DNA from: Cryptococcus deneoformans JEC21
Lineage: Eukaryota > Basidiomycota > Tremellomycetes > Tremellales > Cryptococcaceae
Length of the DNA: 64,000 bases
Assembly: GCF_000091045.1 (NCBI RefSeq)
Contig: NC_006692.1
Coordinates: 1,104,721 to 1,168,720, forward strand
Direction of reading: 5' to 3'
In this document: piece by piece, positions 28,077 to 38,728 of the stretch
How the letters are laid out: each line of letters starts with the position of its first letter
Numbering within the stretch: position 1 is the stretch's first letter
The notes under the pieces: model-generated
What the model was told of the DNA's origin: nothing
Seen by the model: the letters and a program-made list of their open reading frames with translations, nothing else
Databases searched by the model: none
Made by a program: the position numbers and the translations under genes

Positions 28077-28126
28077 ACGCGTCGGTTGACATCATCTGGT
28101 CACGTGACTGACGCGTCTGTATAAAG
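28077..28126. promoter_or_regulatory. Shared CHK1/GNAT promoter with two MCB-like sites and a TCACGTGA site
   Basis: The 168-bp gap between the divergent starts of CHK1 (27994) and the GNAT gene (28163) contains ACGCGT at 28077-28082 and again at 28111-28116. TCACGTGA (Cbf1-type E-box) is at 28100-28107, followed by a TATAAA-like run near 28120. ACGCGT is the MBF core that drives G1/S genes in yeasts. Co-occurrence within 50 bp is suggestive, but binding is inferred only. Confidence 0.45.
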
Positions 28127-28162
28127 TACGAGACAAAGCGAAACATCCAGCGCATACCAGCG

Positions 28163-28744
28163 ATGGGCCCGAGCATCACGCCGACTGTTGCGATCACGGC
28201 GATCACGCCGCAGCAGACAGCGCCCCTCCGCCACCTCGTGCTCTGGCCGTCCATTGCGCTGGGCTCGCAGCTCGACCCCGCCTATGACTTTGCTCCCGCG
28301 ACCATCCACCTCGGTGCCTATCTCTGCGCCCCAGTAGAGACCCAGCGCCCGCCCGATCACCTCCCTGGCACGGCCCCGGCACAAGAGCCGATCGGCATCA
28401 TGACGCTCGCCCTCCAGCCGTACCGCCCACTCTCACCCGCCACCTCTCCTCCCACACCGCTTCTCGCCCCGTCCTTGACGCACGTCCAACTGCACAAGTT
28501 TGCTGTCCACCCTGATTTACGCGGACTGGGTATCGGACGAACCATGTTTGCGCATGCGGTTTCTCTGTTGAAGGACAAATATGGAGAGGGCAATGTGCTT
28601 TTCCATTTTGATGCGCGAGCGAATCAGACGAGGTTCTATGGGAACTGTGGGATGGACGTTTTGGACCCGGTCGAGTTTGAGAAGAGGGGGACGACGGGGA
28701 AAGAGGTTCCGGTGATGCATATCAAGATGGGCAGGGTGATATGA
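28163..28744 (+). CDS. GNAT-family N-acetyltransferase
   Basis: An intronless gene of 193 aa. The acetyl-CoA motif A is clear near residues 113-130 (LHKFAVHPDLRGLGIGRTMF, containing the R-G-x-G-x-G pyrophosphate loop). Motif B follows near residues 150-165 (NQTRFYGNCGMDVLDPVEF). The preceding strand IGIMTLALQPY is typical of the fold. The substrate (protein, polyamine or small amine) cannot be told from the sequence. It is divergent from CHK1 and may share its promoter. Confidence 0.85.
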   Translation: MGPSITPTVAITAITPQQTAPLRHLVLWPSIALGSQLDPAYDFAPATIHLGAYLCAPVETQRPPDHLPGTAPAQEPIGIMTLALQPYRPLSPATSPPTPLLAPSLTHVQLHKFAVHPDLRGLGIGRTMFAHAVSLLKDKYGEGNVLFHFDARANQTRFYGNCGMDVLDPVEFEKRGTTGKEVPVMHIKMGRVI

Positions 28745-28891
28745 CGGGCTGCCCTGTAGTGAGTTATTTGCTTGTCATATGGACTCTATATGCTGATACA
28801 GATTTGTTAAAGATTGATACACATCCATTCTAGATACCTGGTAGCACATATAGATGCATCTCTCTTATACTCATCCCTCTCCTACCTAAAG

Positions 28892-29065
28892 TTACTTGGC
28901 ACGCCGCATGGAACTGGTGCGTTTCACGAGGGCATGGATGAAATCAGTACGTTTGTGGCGGTATTTTGCGAGGCATAAGAAGGTTAGGGGCTTGATGTGC
29001 GCGAGCTGGATGAGGATCAGGAGGACTTGGGCAGCAGGGCCGAGGGTCATGATTGGGGGTTCCAT
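28892..29065 (-). CDS. Candidate small hydrophobic protein
   Basis: A 57-codon frame from the ATG at 29065 (MEPPIMTLGPAAQVLL). It has one strongly hydrophobic segment (residues about 6-30) followed by a basic tail (KYRHKRTDFIHALVKRTSS), consistent with a single-pass, positive-inside micro-protein. It lies divergently 192 bp from the mS33 gene, which makes a shared promoter possible. I do not recognise a family. A chance frame cannot be excluded. Confidence 0.35.
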   Translation of the reverse strand: MEPPIMTLGPAAQVLLILIQLAHIKPLTFLCLAKYRHKRTDFIHALVKRTSSMRRAK

Positions 29066-29177
29066 ACTGCGCTGTCTCAAACTTGCCGCACTCGTTCATT
29101 GGTGATTGTTGTTGGGAAGCCCCCTGGGACTTGATGACGTGGGATTTTGCGTTTTTCTTCCGTTCCGTCGTCGTCTC

Positions 29178-29198
29178 GCTCGTCGCTCGTCGCTCGTC
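29178..29198. repeat. Three tandem GCTCGTC heptamers
   Basis: Three exact copies of a 7-bp unit lie about 60-80 bp before the mS33 start codon, inside its probable leader or promoter. They could be a binding site array or a simple repeat. Confidence 0.5.
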
Positions 29199-29257
29199 GT
29201 TCGGCGCATTTGTCCAAATCCTCATATCCCATACAAAAACAACAAAAAACACCCACT

Positions 29258-29812
29258 ATGCCGCCCAATCTCCACAACCTCCTCTCCTCCCTCCGCTCAC
29301 CCATATTCAACACCATCTCCAACCCCACCTCGGCTCGTATGGGCACAAAATACCTCAGACGACGTCTTCGAGGTCCTACCGTCGCTTCCTACTACCCCCA
29401 GCTCACAAACCCCTTCCCTAAACTCTCGCTTCTCAACAAGAACATCCCGGAGAACCCTTTTGCTGGATGGGACGGCAGAAAGCTCCCGTCAGTGATTAAG
29501 ACCAAGAAGGGCAAGGTGTTGTATGAGAACATTGAATGGCAGAATGAAGGGGCGATGTTGAGGAAGGATGAGGTCGTGGAGCGTGGATTTGAAGAAGTGG
29601 CGAGGAGGAAGGGTTTGGGATGGCTCGAGGATCCTATAGAGCAGAGGAGAATAGTGAGGGTTGCGAGGAAGAAGCGATTCGGCAAGGGTCCTCCCAAGAA
29701 GGGTGAGTGCTTGTTTTGCTGTACCGAGCGTTGTCTGCTATGAAGCGTGAATTGACCATGTTAACTTTTTACAGGACAAGGAAGGAGGTCTCAGATGAAG
29801 AAGAAGAAGTAG
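29258..29812 (+). CDS. RSM27: Mitochondrial small-subunit ribosomal protein mS33
   Basis: A component of the mitochondrial ribosome small subunit. The start ATG at 29258 gives MPPNLHNLLSSLRSPIFN. The conserved fungal mS33 block is RMGTKYLRRRLRGPTVASYYP, comparable to the R-x-G-x-K-x-L..GPSVASYY region of yeast Rsm27. The C-terminus is the family's basic GKGPPKKGQGRRSQMKKKK, completed by a short second exon. The donor after AAGAAGG and acceptor at 29775 join in phase. It has about 158 aa, somewhat longer than yeast because of the loop between the two blocks. The N-terminal Leu/Ser/Arg-rich segment could be a mitochondrial targeting sequence. Confidence 0.85.
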
Positions 29813-30118
29813 TAGTTGCAGTGCATGGAGCTGTTAGGTGTGTGTTTTGTACATTAAAAAGTTTATGATTTGAATAGCTAATCAGTTGTGTAGGTGTTTT
29901 TGGCTTTTCATATGCATCCATTCCCCCCATTCGCAATCTCGGGCCTTCATTGGGAAGCATATCGTTTCATGACGGTCATTATGGCATAAGAATATGGCAT
30001 AAAACGACGATTGATACTTTTAATTTCCAACTGACAATACTGTAGCATACGTTTTCTCGACTTTTCGGATATCTTTTTGAAGCTTGGCCAACACCTTTCA
30101 CAACTGCCATCAGGCATA
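29813..30118. other. Convergent 3' intergenic region
   Basis: AT-rich spacer between the ends of mS33 and the coiled-coil unknown. It probably consists of the two 3' untranslated regions. No gene or structured signal is seen. Confidence 0.5.
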
Positions 30119-31244
30119 TCACGCATCTCTCCTCATGCTGTTCATCCTCCGGCCAATCATGGATCTTTGCGACTCGAATTCTTCTCTCGAGATACGCCCG
30201 CTCATACAGCGTGATTGCAGGTTACTGTAACTGGTCATATCATCCAGCGCTTGCCTCCACTCCCGTGCAGCACGCTCGAGTTGGGCATTCTCCAATTGGA
30301 GCCGAGAATATTTTTGGACAAGGTCATTGTACGCCGTCTCGACGCACATTAGAGTACTTTATTCCTAGTCTATCAGCGCTGTTCATCCCACTCATACTTG
30401 GTAAAAAAAAACGATTGGCAACTCACGTGGTATCCCTATCCGTCTTTTCAGGCAACATACATCCCTCCAACCCTTGGGTTAATGACAACAAACTCGTTTC
30501 TTCGGTAAAACCGTCCACGCCGCTTATTGCATCTGCTAAATCACACAGGGAACCGGTTACGATCTCTTCGTAATCCTTATAGCCTCCGGCAGTGAAACGA
30601 TTGGCTTCGTGAAGTGATTCGAGGTTCGCTAGAGCACGGTCTCTAGCGGAAAAAGTTGATACCTCTGCACGTTTTCCCAAGTCTTCTCCATGGCTCGCGC
30701 GTGCCCTCTTACCGCCGTTGTCGGCCCCGTCGTCGTCCTCCCACGTAGCGGCCATGATCTTCTCAAATAACGTCGCCTGTAAATTAGCGGCCAGTCGCTG
30801 ATAATTGATGGTCGCGATATGCATCGATCCATCGGGGTTCTGGGGACCGACGGTCGGGTCGACAGGTTTGGAGAAGGGTGTGGAACTCTGGCCCTCACTA
30901 TCCCCAGGATTTCTGCCCGATTGAGTGTCATAAGAAGGAGCGAAAGTAGAAGGGAACGTCCAAGATCGAGAATGGGCATAGTTCGCCCTCTTGGGGGAAT
31001 TGCCGACACCAGGGGCAAGCCTAAGAGAAGGAACTGGGGGAAAGGTAGGGATAGTACCTGCCGTGTGCCGGTCGCCGGAACTTGGTCGAGCATGCTGAAA
31101 GGGTAGGGAAGAACCATCAGGTTCGGCACTGGAATCATAATCCAGTGAGAGATTGGGCATAGGAGGGAAAAGAGTGCTGTTGGTGGATCTGAAGGATCCT
31201 TCCAAGTCTGGAGGGGCTTGATAAGGGCTGCGGTGGGCAGACAT
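30119..31244 (-). CDS. Disordered protein with C-terminal coiled coil, unknown
   Basis: Two exons joined at GATACCAC|GT (about 30424) and AAAG|TACTC (about 30358) give roughly 350 aa. The first 130 residues are Pro/Ser-rich (MSAHRSPYQAPPDLEGSF). The middle is helical (INYQRLAANLQATLFEKIMAA; FSARDRALANLESLHEANRF). The C-terminus is a predicted coiled coil (YNDLVQKYSRLQLENAQLER) ending RMNSMRRDA. I do not recognise a family. The layout, disorder followed by helical bundle and coiled coil, suggests a structural or adaptor role, but this is inference. Confidence 0.65.
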
Positions 31245-31845
31245 GATGGGCTGGATATATTTGAGATCGGAAGCTGAATCAACTATTAATGTGCTATTTC
31301 TGAATTAGATTTACGACCATTCACGGATTCTACGTGTACCGATTGTACCGGTCAGAGCTCATTTTATAAGAGCTCGTCAAAAAAAAATCATTCCGCTCCA
31401 TCGCAGATATGAGATAACGCCTCTAATCCTTCGCTCCATCGTTAGCGGAGCGTAAAAAGAAAGGATCGATCTTTGGCGGAAAAAAAAAGATCAATGGAAG
31501 GGCATTTTCCTTCCGTCTTCCAGAGCGCCAGGGTACTGCCTGCTGCACTGTCATGCTAAATCATCCGACATAAGGACGAAACAAGTGCCGAAGAGATGTA
31601 CGGAAAATCAAGCGGAGTTTGAACATGTACATCATAAGAAGACCAAATTTGATCATTTATGCACAAATCCAAAGACGGCCCGGATTATATCATACACAAT
31701 CATGAAAAGAAGCAGTCAATCCAAAACTCCGAATCGCCATATCAGAGGAAAAAAAAAAAAGGCAACGCAGCCTGCTTCTGCCCTACTTTTCACGGCTGTT
31801 CCATTTCCCACATTCTACAATACACATACACCTTTTACACACCTT
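31245..31845. other. Intergenic region with no supported gene
   Basis: About 600 bp containing A-rich runs (for example 31751-31762) and short frames without motifs. It carries the upstream region of the coiled-coil unknown and the 3' flank of the mucin-like membrane gene. Confidence 0.45.
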
Positions 31846-34453
31846 TCAGCGGAAGGTGGGTATCGGCGCTCTATCCAGCTCGCTCTCAAACTTCATAGGA
31901 GCCCCAACAGGTAACGGTGTCTGTGCCATCACAGCTCTCGGCGGCGCCCTCATCGGCTCATGTTCATCCATTTGCATCTGCATCTGCATTTTCAATGGCA
32001 TTGGCATACCCATCATCTGTTGGGCCCCTAGTCCATTTTCCCCATTAGGCCGAGGCGGCTGAGGAAGCGTGTGAGGGCCACCAGCCGCTTGGTTGTTTGT
32101 GTGTTGAGAATGCACCGGCGGGACGGGTGGAGCGGGAGTCTGTGAACCTTTGTTGAACCACGGTAAAAGGTTGGATGTGCTTGGCTCCGAAAACTGCGTC
32201 TGGGGCCTTGAATCAGGACCACCGTATGCGTCATATATGCTCATACCATATCCTGTATCCCGGTCGTATGCCATCTGTGTATGAGCAGGTGCTTGGGATA
32301 GGTTGTCGTTCGCTACGCGGACTGTGGTGCTCTTCGGGCTGGTGTACACAGATGGCAATCGTGGAACAGGGGGTACCGGGACAAAGGGATTATCACCTTG
32401 GCCGGTTTGCACTGTGCGCGAAGTGGGTAGGACACCAGTGGCCATGCTGTCTGCGAGGACAGCCGTCATACCATCGCCATACTGTGTCAACCCATACTCT
32501 GTCCTCCCGTCAGGGGCAATCTTATCGCCAGCGATCGTTCTCCCGCCACCATCATAATCGTATTCCCCTTCATAATCTGTCGGCGCTCTAGTCATTCGGT
32601 CATCATAGTATGTCTCGGGGTCGTACATTGTAGCATCGTAATCATCATCGTAATGATCGGTCCTGCGACGCTTGTAAGAAGCAGGGGTAATCGGCTCATC
32701 AGCGCCAAACGAAGACCGAGTGAGGCGGTCGGGATATTTCTCGTCCGGGATGTCAGGATCATCAGGAGTCTCTTCACCAAGTGCTTTGCGAGCGCGTTTC
32801 TTTCGCTGTACGCACAGAGAGTTAGTCAAGGGCAGTAGATTATGAAAATTAATATTAACTAACCCATTGGTACCAGATCAAATATATAACGATGAGAGCC
32901 ACTAAAACACCTCCGACAATACCTAAGGAGAAGTTTCATCGGTATCCCTGTGCTGCCGAAACCATAAATGAAGCATACTCACCGACAATCGCTATCGAAC
33001 TCAATCCACTACTCTCAGAAGTTGTCATCGTCGTCGCTGCGGCGCTCGCGGTACTAGTTTTCTCAGCCGCAAGGGCAGCCACAGCGTCTTGGCCAGTGAG
33101 GGTGACGCCATCAGAAACGATAGTGGTGTCGGATGGTAAGGAAAAAACCGTGTCATCAGCAGACGTGGGAGTAGTAGCGCTCGAGGAAGCTGAAACTAAA
33201 GATTCATCTATGGATTCGGACGATTCAGCTGAGGCTATATTGTATGGATTAGCAAAGTTTGTTCGGTATAACGTAGCTACTTACTTGAAGATGGCCCGGT
33301 AAGTTTGTAATTCGAAGCAGAAGTCTTTATTGTGGCTGCCGTCGTCGTCGATTTGAACGATGCCATACTAGTCTCATCATCGTCCTCAACAGCGATCACT
33401 CCACCATTATTGACATTTGAAGCCGATGCCAAATGCGAAGCACTACCAGAAGAAGTTGCAATAGCTCCTGTCCTTGAAGTAATGCTGACATCGCTAAAGT
33501 CGAGTATTGCAGAACGGGAAGCAACTGAACTGGTGATTCCGGTCAAAGATGAAGAAACTGCCGAGCTTAATACGGTTCTAGATGCAACTTGTAAAGTCAA
33601 CGAGCCCCCATCTGCTAGGGTCTGGGAAGCCGAGTATGACAGTTGGACATCCGAGATAGACACAGCAGACGTCTCATTACCAGAGTCGGGATCGGTGGCA
33701 ACAATGACTACTGTGGTTCGAATTTGAGGGGCTGAAGTTGTGGGTGTTTTCGCTGTCTCGGAAATACTGCATCCATATGTATCAAACCTTCATACCCTTT
33801 TTTCACTTTGGGTCTGAACTCACACGCTTGGCTGTACGCTCGCCGTGGACTTAACTGCAAGTGTGGCAGGGAGAGATGTCACAGGAGCAGCATTTGACAT
33901 CTCCACGCTCGTCTCTGCCGCTCCCGACGCATCAGACTGTTGACTAGCTACTAAGGCAGGTTGCTGCCAGTATAAGGTCCCATCTGCTCCGACAGAAAGC
34001 TCAGGAATATCCGTCGCATCTTGTGAAGCTGCCACAGTTTGCGGTGTAAAGGCAGAAGTGACCGCCACCTGATTTGAGGATAGGGTATCTGTAGCGATAG
34101 TCCCAATATCAGTCGCTTGTCCGATGTTAGTGGGAGATACATCTTGCGATGTGTTGGCGGCTGTTCGGGTTATCGCAGCTGGTTGAAGAGACTCTGTGAC
34201 AAGGTCGCTGGTACCGACAGATGTAAATCCGGAAACCGTCTCTGTTAGCGATTCTGCATCTGCTCGTGCTCGAAGATGATCTGCATCCCATGTTAGCATA
34301 ACTAGTAATTCATTACAGGGCAAGAACAGTACAAAACTTACCAAACACCTCTGCAGATCGCGCCACTACCATTCTGCTCAAAAGCAGTTGAGAAATCACC
34401 ACGGCAATCGCCCATCCATCATTATTCCTTCCGGTGGTACTACCGTCTATCAT
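31846..34453 (-). CDS. Mucin-like single-pass plasma-membrane protein
   Basis: The ATG at 34453 gives MIDGSTTGRNNDGWAIAVV with a hydrophobic stretch (WAIAVVISQLLLSRMVVA) that can serve as signal peptide. A long Ser/Thr/Ala-rich region follows across several short introns (ESLTETVSGFTSVGTS; SSAVSSSLTGITSSVAS), as expected for an O-mannosylated ectodomain. A single transmembrane helix (GIVGGVLVALIVIYLIWYQW, near 32870-32930) is followed at once by the basic stop-transfer RKKRARKAL. The roughly 320-residue cytosolic tail is Tyr/Asp-rich near the membrane (HYDDDYDATMYDPETYYDD) and later Pro/Gln/Met-rich. The architecture resembles fungal cell-wall stress sensors (Wsc/Mid2 type), but no WSC domain is seen. 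Total is about 700 aa. Confidence 0.7.
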
Positions 34454-35229
34454 AATCCGAGTTGACCAATATTGTGAAGGAAATGAGCGTTGCGTATACA
34501 GTGCCAGCACTGCAAGTTACAGCAATTGTATAAGATGGTCGATGACGGAACAAGGGCAAATGTAACAGGCCATGGTCACCTAGACAGCTTCCAAAATGGG
34601 TACCGTCCATCGCCAGCCAACGTCTCAGTAAGGATACTCATCTCAAAGGAGCTTGTACCTAGGTTCTAAGGATCGACGATTACGTGACGTCTTACGTCTC
34701 AGCATAGTCACCACCTTTGATTATACGGCCGAGTTGCCATACATTGGCTAAATTCCACTGCGGTGAAACATGGACATCTTCAATTGATAGTTTGAACGAG
34801 AGAGAGGATTTTTTCAAGGTTAAAGATGAAAATACGGGGCTTGTCCCGGCACAATGACAGCCAATATGGCAGGAAAGCGTTCTGATACGGCATGCTCTTT
34901 GGAAATAAAACCAGAGATCATACGTGGTAAATGTGGTACATTTGACCCGTATAGAAGAGGATATAAACCGACTGCAATGTGGCGTTGTTATACACGCGCC
35001 CAGATCTCGAGACTTACTGGTGGAGACCAATGTGGGCTTTGAAGTAGAATAGTCGTAAAATAACAAACGACATTTCGAAATATTGAGGGCAAAGACTTAA
35101 ATTGGGTATAATAACTATTAAGATGTCATGTCCCAAAGGGCAATATTTGCCTTTGGGATGTCGTTGCCCCTTGCTCAGTCAGAGCTTCTCGTCATCAGCT
35201 TTGTTATGTACAACATGGCATGAAACGCC
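34454..35229. other. Intergenic region upstream of the mucin-like gene
   Basis: No supported gene in about 775 bp. A CRE-like cluster at 34680-34698 is listed separately. The rest shows only short frames. Confidence 0.45.
34680..34698. promoter_or_regulatory. CRE/ATF-like cluster
   Basis: TTACGTGACGTCTTACGTC contains an almost perfect TGACGTCA element (last base T) between two TTACGT half-sites, about 230 bp before the start of the mucin-like membrane gene. bZIP factors of the ATF/CREB group bind such sites in stress-response promoters. The assignment rests on sequence only. Confidence 0.3.
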
Positions 35230-36780
35230 TCACCTCGTCTTAGCCTTTTTCATCTTCATTCGCTGGTCCTGTTCCATCGTCTGTTCTTGCCTTTTTCGAT
35301 GCGCTGTCATATTCCAAAGTAAATTTCTGTGCTCCCCATATATCGTCACCTCTTCTTTTGCTATTTGATCCCTCATTTCAACCCCTTTCAGTTGAGTTTT
35401 GTGGAACAAAACCTTGATGACGTATCTTTCGCGGTCGATGGGCACAGCTAATGGTTTCTTTCGTTTTCGCTGTGCCTGCGCTATTTGTCCCAGCCGCCTG
35501 TAGGCCTCGACGACAAGATTATTTAAGACCATCGTCGCCTTTTTGACAGGAATTTGAAGTGCACTATGCGGATGTTTCTTCCTCCAGTCTTGAGGGATGT
35601 CGGGTCCGAGAAGTATAGGCATAAGTTCTGATAGGACCTCTTGGTCGAGGAAGGGCGATCGCGGACCGGCAACCTTGAAGGTGATGATTTGGTGGGGGAA
35701 AGTCGTCCAATAGTACTTCCATCGTTTGGCTCTGCCGTTCATTGTGTACATATGGAAAGCGAGGTTTCGATTTGCAAGATAATGAAGGATTACATCTGGG
35801 ATGTCGTGGGATACTTTGTGAGTATTGTAGTCCCGGACGAGGTGAAGATTGATAGGGCAGGACGGAGGAGTGATGTACTCCGTTAGAGCTTGCCAGAAAA
35901 GATGATGCAAACTCATCTCACCCTCATTCTTTGATTCAAGTAACGGTTGAGCAACATGAACCCCTTTCAAGTTAGGGAAGATGTACCGATGCCCATTAGG
36001 CTTGCTTAGGTTTATAATAGCCAACATGAAATCCTTAGCCTTCCAAAAAGGTGTAGGAAAAGGATAAAAGCAAAGGCCTGTGTTGATCCCAAGGAAGAGG
36101 TGCTTAACATGCCAAAACCCTAGGCGCTTTGTTTCAGTCATGGGATGGGCCCCATATAAGCATTTCCCAAAGTCAATTGTGACATTGAATGTATGATAGA
36201 CTGTCGGAATAATCTCCTTGAAATGTGTTTTGGATAAACGCATGTAGGTCAAAGGGCTGACGCGGGAAAACTCTTCGAGAATGCGAGACTGTAAGGATGC
36301 AAGAGGCGCGAGAGTAGTGATATCGTAAATGTAAACGTCGGAGGCTTGAGCGCGACTGACAGTATGGTTGTCAGAGCCCTTAACGATTGAATGAGAAGTA
36401 CTGGCCGAATTGAAAGTGCGTCCAGCAACTTCTATCGACCTTGATAATCGAGCTGGAGACTGACATTCTTTCCGAGGCATAGCTACTCGTTGAGAACCGA
36501 TGATGCCTTCAAAGGTGGACGGGACGGTGATTGTTGGTTTTGCGACATCTTCCTCGGAACTCGAGTCATCCGAGTGATCGACAAGATCCTCAATAGCTGA
36601 CTCTGCTGAGTCGTCAATTTCTAACTGTTCTTCTTCCTCCGAGGTGGTCTGTTTGCCCTTGTCATGCTTGTCCCCAGCGTAAGTTGCTCCCTCCTCGCCT
36701 TTCTGTCGATCGGCAAGCCAAGAGAACATATCGTTCCTGGAACTATGAATTATGGGATCAGCAGGCAGATCAGACTGCAT
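35230..36780 (-). CDS. Intronless protein of unknown function, acidic N-terminus
   Basis: A single uninterrupted frame of 516 codons from the ATG at 36780 (MQSDLPADPIIHSSRNDMFS). Residues about 50-80 are acidic and Ser-rich (EEEEQLEIDDSAESAIEDL; DDSSSEEDVAKP). The central part (residues about 150-400) looks globular, with repeated Leu/Phe spacing (SPLTYMRLSKTHFKEIIP; FWHVKHLFLGINTGLCFYP; FPNLKGVHVAQPL). This is reminiscent of the uncharacterised leucine-rich or F-box-like proteins common in Cryptococcus. The C-terminus is very basic (QRMKMKKAKTR). No family is recognised. Lack of introns is unusual for a gene this long here. Confidence 0.65.
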   Translation of the reverse strand: MQSDLPADPIIHSSRNDMFSWLADRQKGEEGATYAGDKHDKGKQTTSEEEEQLEIDDSAESAIEDLVDHSDDSSSEEDVAKPTITVPSTFEGIIGSQRVAMPRKECQSPARLSRSIEVAGRTFNSASTSHSIVKGSDNHTVSRAQASDVYIYDITTLAPLASLQSRILEEFSRVSPLTYMRLSKTHFKEIIPTVYHTFNVTIDFGKCLYGAHPMTETKRLGFWHVKHLFLGINTGLCFYPFPTPFWKAKDFMLAIINLSKPNGHRYIFPNLKGVHVAQPLLESKNEGEMSLHHLFWQALTEYITPPSCPINLHLVRDYNTHKVSHDIPDVILHYLANRNLAFHMYTMNGRAKRWKYYWTTFPHQIITFKVAGPRSPFLDQEVLSELMPILLGPDIPQDWRKKHPHSALQIPVKKATMVLNNLVVEAYRRLGQIAQAQRKRKKPLAVPIDRERYVIKVLFHKTQLKGVEMRDQIAKEEVTIYGEHRNLLWNMTAHRKRQEQTMEQDQRMKMKKAKTR

Positions 36781-37132
36781 GGAACGCCTTTGGCTCGATA
36801 AGCCAACGACGAAACGTACTCACACCGGCAAATTCAGACAGTGCCTTCGCACTGCAATAGTTGAGGTGCAGGTGATCGTAGTATCAACAGTTCCTACAAC
36901 ATACAATACGAAAGGATTCAAAATGAACGAGACGGACTCGACGAATAACTGAAAGCGACAACAAACGCGCCGGCAATGATGTTGTCGAAATGTCGATTTA
37001 CGTAAACGGTATTTCTAGGGGGGAACCCATCGGTCGTCATCAAGCCACCTCTGATCCTCGCCACCAGCGGACGAACTTGAATTTCATCTTGTCTTTCCAT
37101 TTCATCTTCGTTGCAACTTGCCCAAATTCACA
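36781..37132. other. Divergent promoter region
   Basis: Shared upstream region of the intronless gene (minus) and the BI-1 family gene (plus). No distinct element was recognised. Confidence 0.4.
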
Positions 37133-38157
37133 ATGTCCTCGCCTCCACGATACACCGAAGAGCCAAATCTACGACCAGCTCCTTCAAAGGCCTATGGCAC
37201 AACCCCCGCCGACACTGCTGCCACGCAACCCCTTCTCGCAGCTCAGGCGTCTACTAATGCCCAACGCGCAGCCGAGGAAGGTTGGCGGGACGACGAGGAT
37301 AATGTGTCGGACAACTACAAGCTCGGTGTCTCTGTCTCTGACTGCGATACTGAAATCCGAATGCTCTTTATCCGCAAAGTCTACTCCATCCTCTTGATTC
37401 AATTGCTCGCCACGGCAGGAGTGTCAATTCTTCTCTCCTTGCCGTCGGCCAAGGACTTTACCCACACCAACCCGTGGATCATGTGGATCCCTCTGATTGG
37501 TAGCTTTACCAGCTTGTTCTTTGTCTACTGGAAGAGGCACCAACACCCGGCGAATTTGATCTTGTTGGGTTTGTTCACTTTGTTCGAAGCGACGATGATT
37601 GGGTTGGCTGTGAGTTACTATGAGAGCCGAATTGTGAGTAGATGAGTTTTCTTCTTCATCTCCTATTAGTCGCTGACCATCCATCAATAGGTGATTCAAG
37701 CGCTGTTCATCACTCTTGGCGTCTTCATTGGTCTTACACTCTTCACCTTCCAAACCAAAGTACGTTCCTTTCTTCTTTCCCATCCCTTCACTAATTTCTC
37801 TACTTCTTCTTTGCAGTACGACTTTTCCTCCTTCGCACCCATCCTCTTCATTGGCATCTGGGGTCTCCTCACCACCTACCTCATCCAGATCTTCCTCCCA
37901 TTCAATGCCACCGTCGACCTCGGTATTGCCTGTTTCTCGACCCTCTTGTTCTCTGGTTTCGTGTTATATGACACACAGCAGATTATGAAGAGGTTAAGTG
38001 TGGATGAGGCGATTGCGGGAGCGTTGACGCTTTACTTGGACTTTTTGAACTTGTTCTTGAGCATCTTGAGGATAGTGAGTGCCGTCAACAGTGATTGTGG
38101 GAATATGGAAGCTGAATCATTCTGTTACCTTAGCTTAACAACTCGAACGACCGTTAA
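37133..38157 (+). CDS. BXI1: BAX inhibitor-1 / LFG family membrane protein
   Basis: BI-1 family proteins are ER, Golgi or vacuole membrane proteins that act as calcium leak channels and modulate cell death and the unfolded-protein response. The start at 37133 gives MSSPPRYTEEPNLRPAPSK, a Pro-rich cytosolic N-terminus. The family entry signature EIRMLFIRKVYSILLIQLL is near residues 80-100. Six or seven hydrophobic segments follow, including IMWIPLIGSFTSLFFVYW, LILLGLFTLFEATMIGLA, ALFITLGVFIGLTLFTF and FAPILFIGIWGLLT. The pH-sensor and C-terminal region is DTQQIMKRLSVDEAI then ALTLYLDFLNLFLSILRIL. Four exons; the last adds only LNNSNDR and the stop. About 280 aa, typical for fungal Bxi1. Confidence 0.9.
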
Positions 38158-38728
38158 TTGTCTAATACCCAGATCATCCCTTTTAACAATAATAAACATG
38201 TTGATCTTGTCAAAAATACGGTGTCGTAACTAGTAATGTATCTATGTATCTGTTGCTAAAAATACATTCTGTCCTGCACAAATCATGATCAATCAAAAAT
38301 CATTCATATCATAATCGCATAAAAACCCTAATAGAACAGTATTGAGCAAAAAAAAAAAAAGATCGTCGGGGGAAACAGGTATTGATAAGAGAAATTTATA
38401 TGGCAAATAACAACAAGTTGGACATAAGAAGCAGTATCGGTCACGTGGAGAAGTGAGGAGGGGAATATGAGGGCTATGGTGTGATGGTGTGATGGTGGAA
38501 GGGATAGAAGAAGAAAAGGTTCGGGAGAAAGAGCTCGTGAGGAAACATGAAAGCATATAGCAGATTGGCCAGCTAGGGACCTTATTTACAAAAATAAAAT
38601 AAAATAGTAATGGAGATGAGATTCGCAGCTAAAAATAATCCAAAAGAGAGAAAACTCCGTGTTATCGAGGTAAGATGAGACCAAGACCCCAAGAGAAAAA
38701 AAACGGAAAAGTTAAAGAGTTGATTTGG
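38158..38728. other. Convergent 3' intergenic region
   Basis: AT-rich interval between the ends of the BI-1 gene and the next minus-strand gene. It contains a short tandem GTGTGATG motif near 38470-38490. No gene is supported. Confidence 0.5.
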
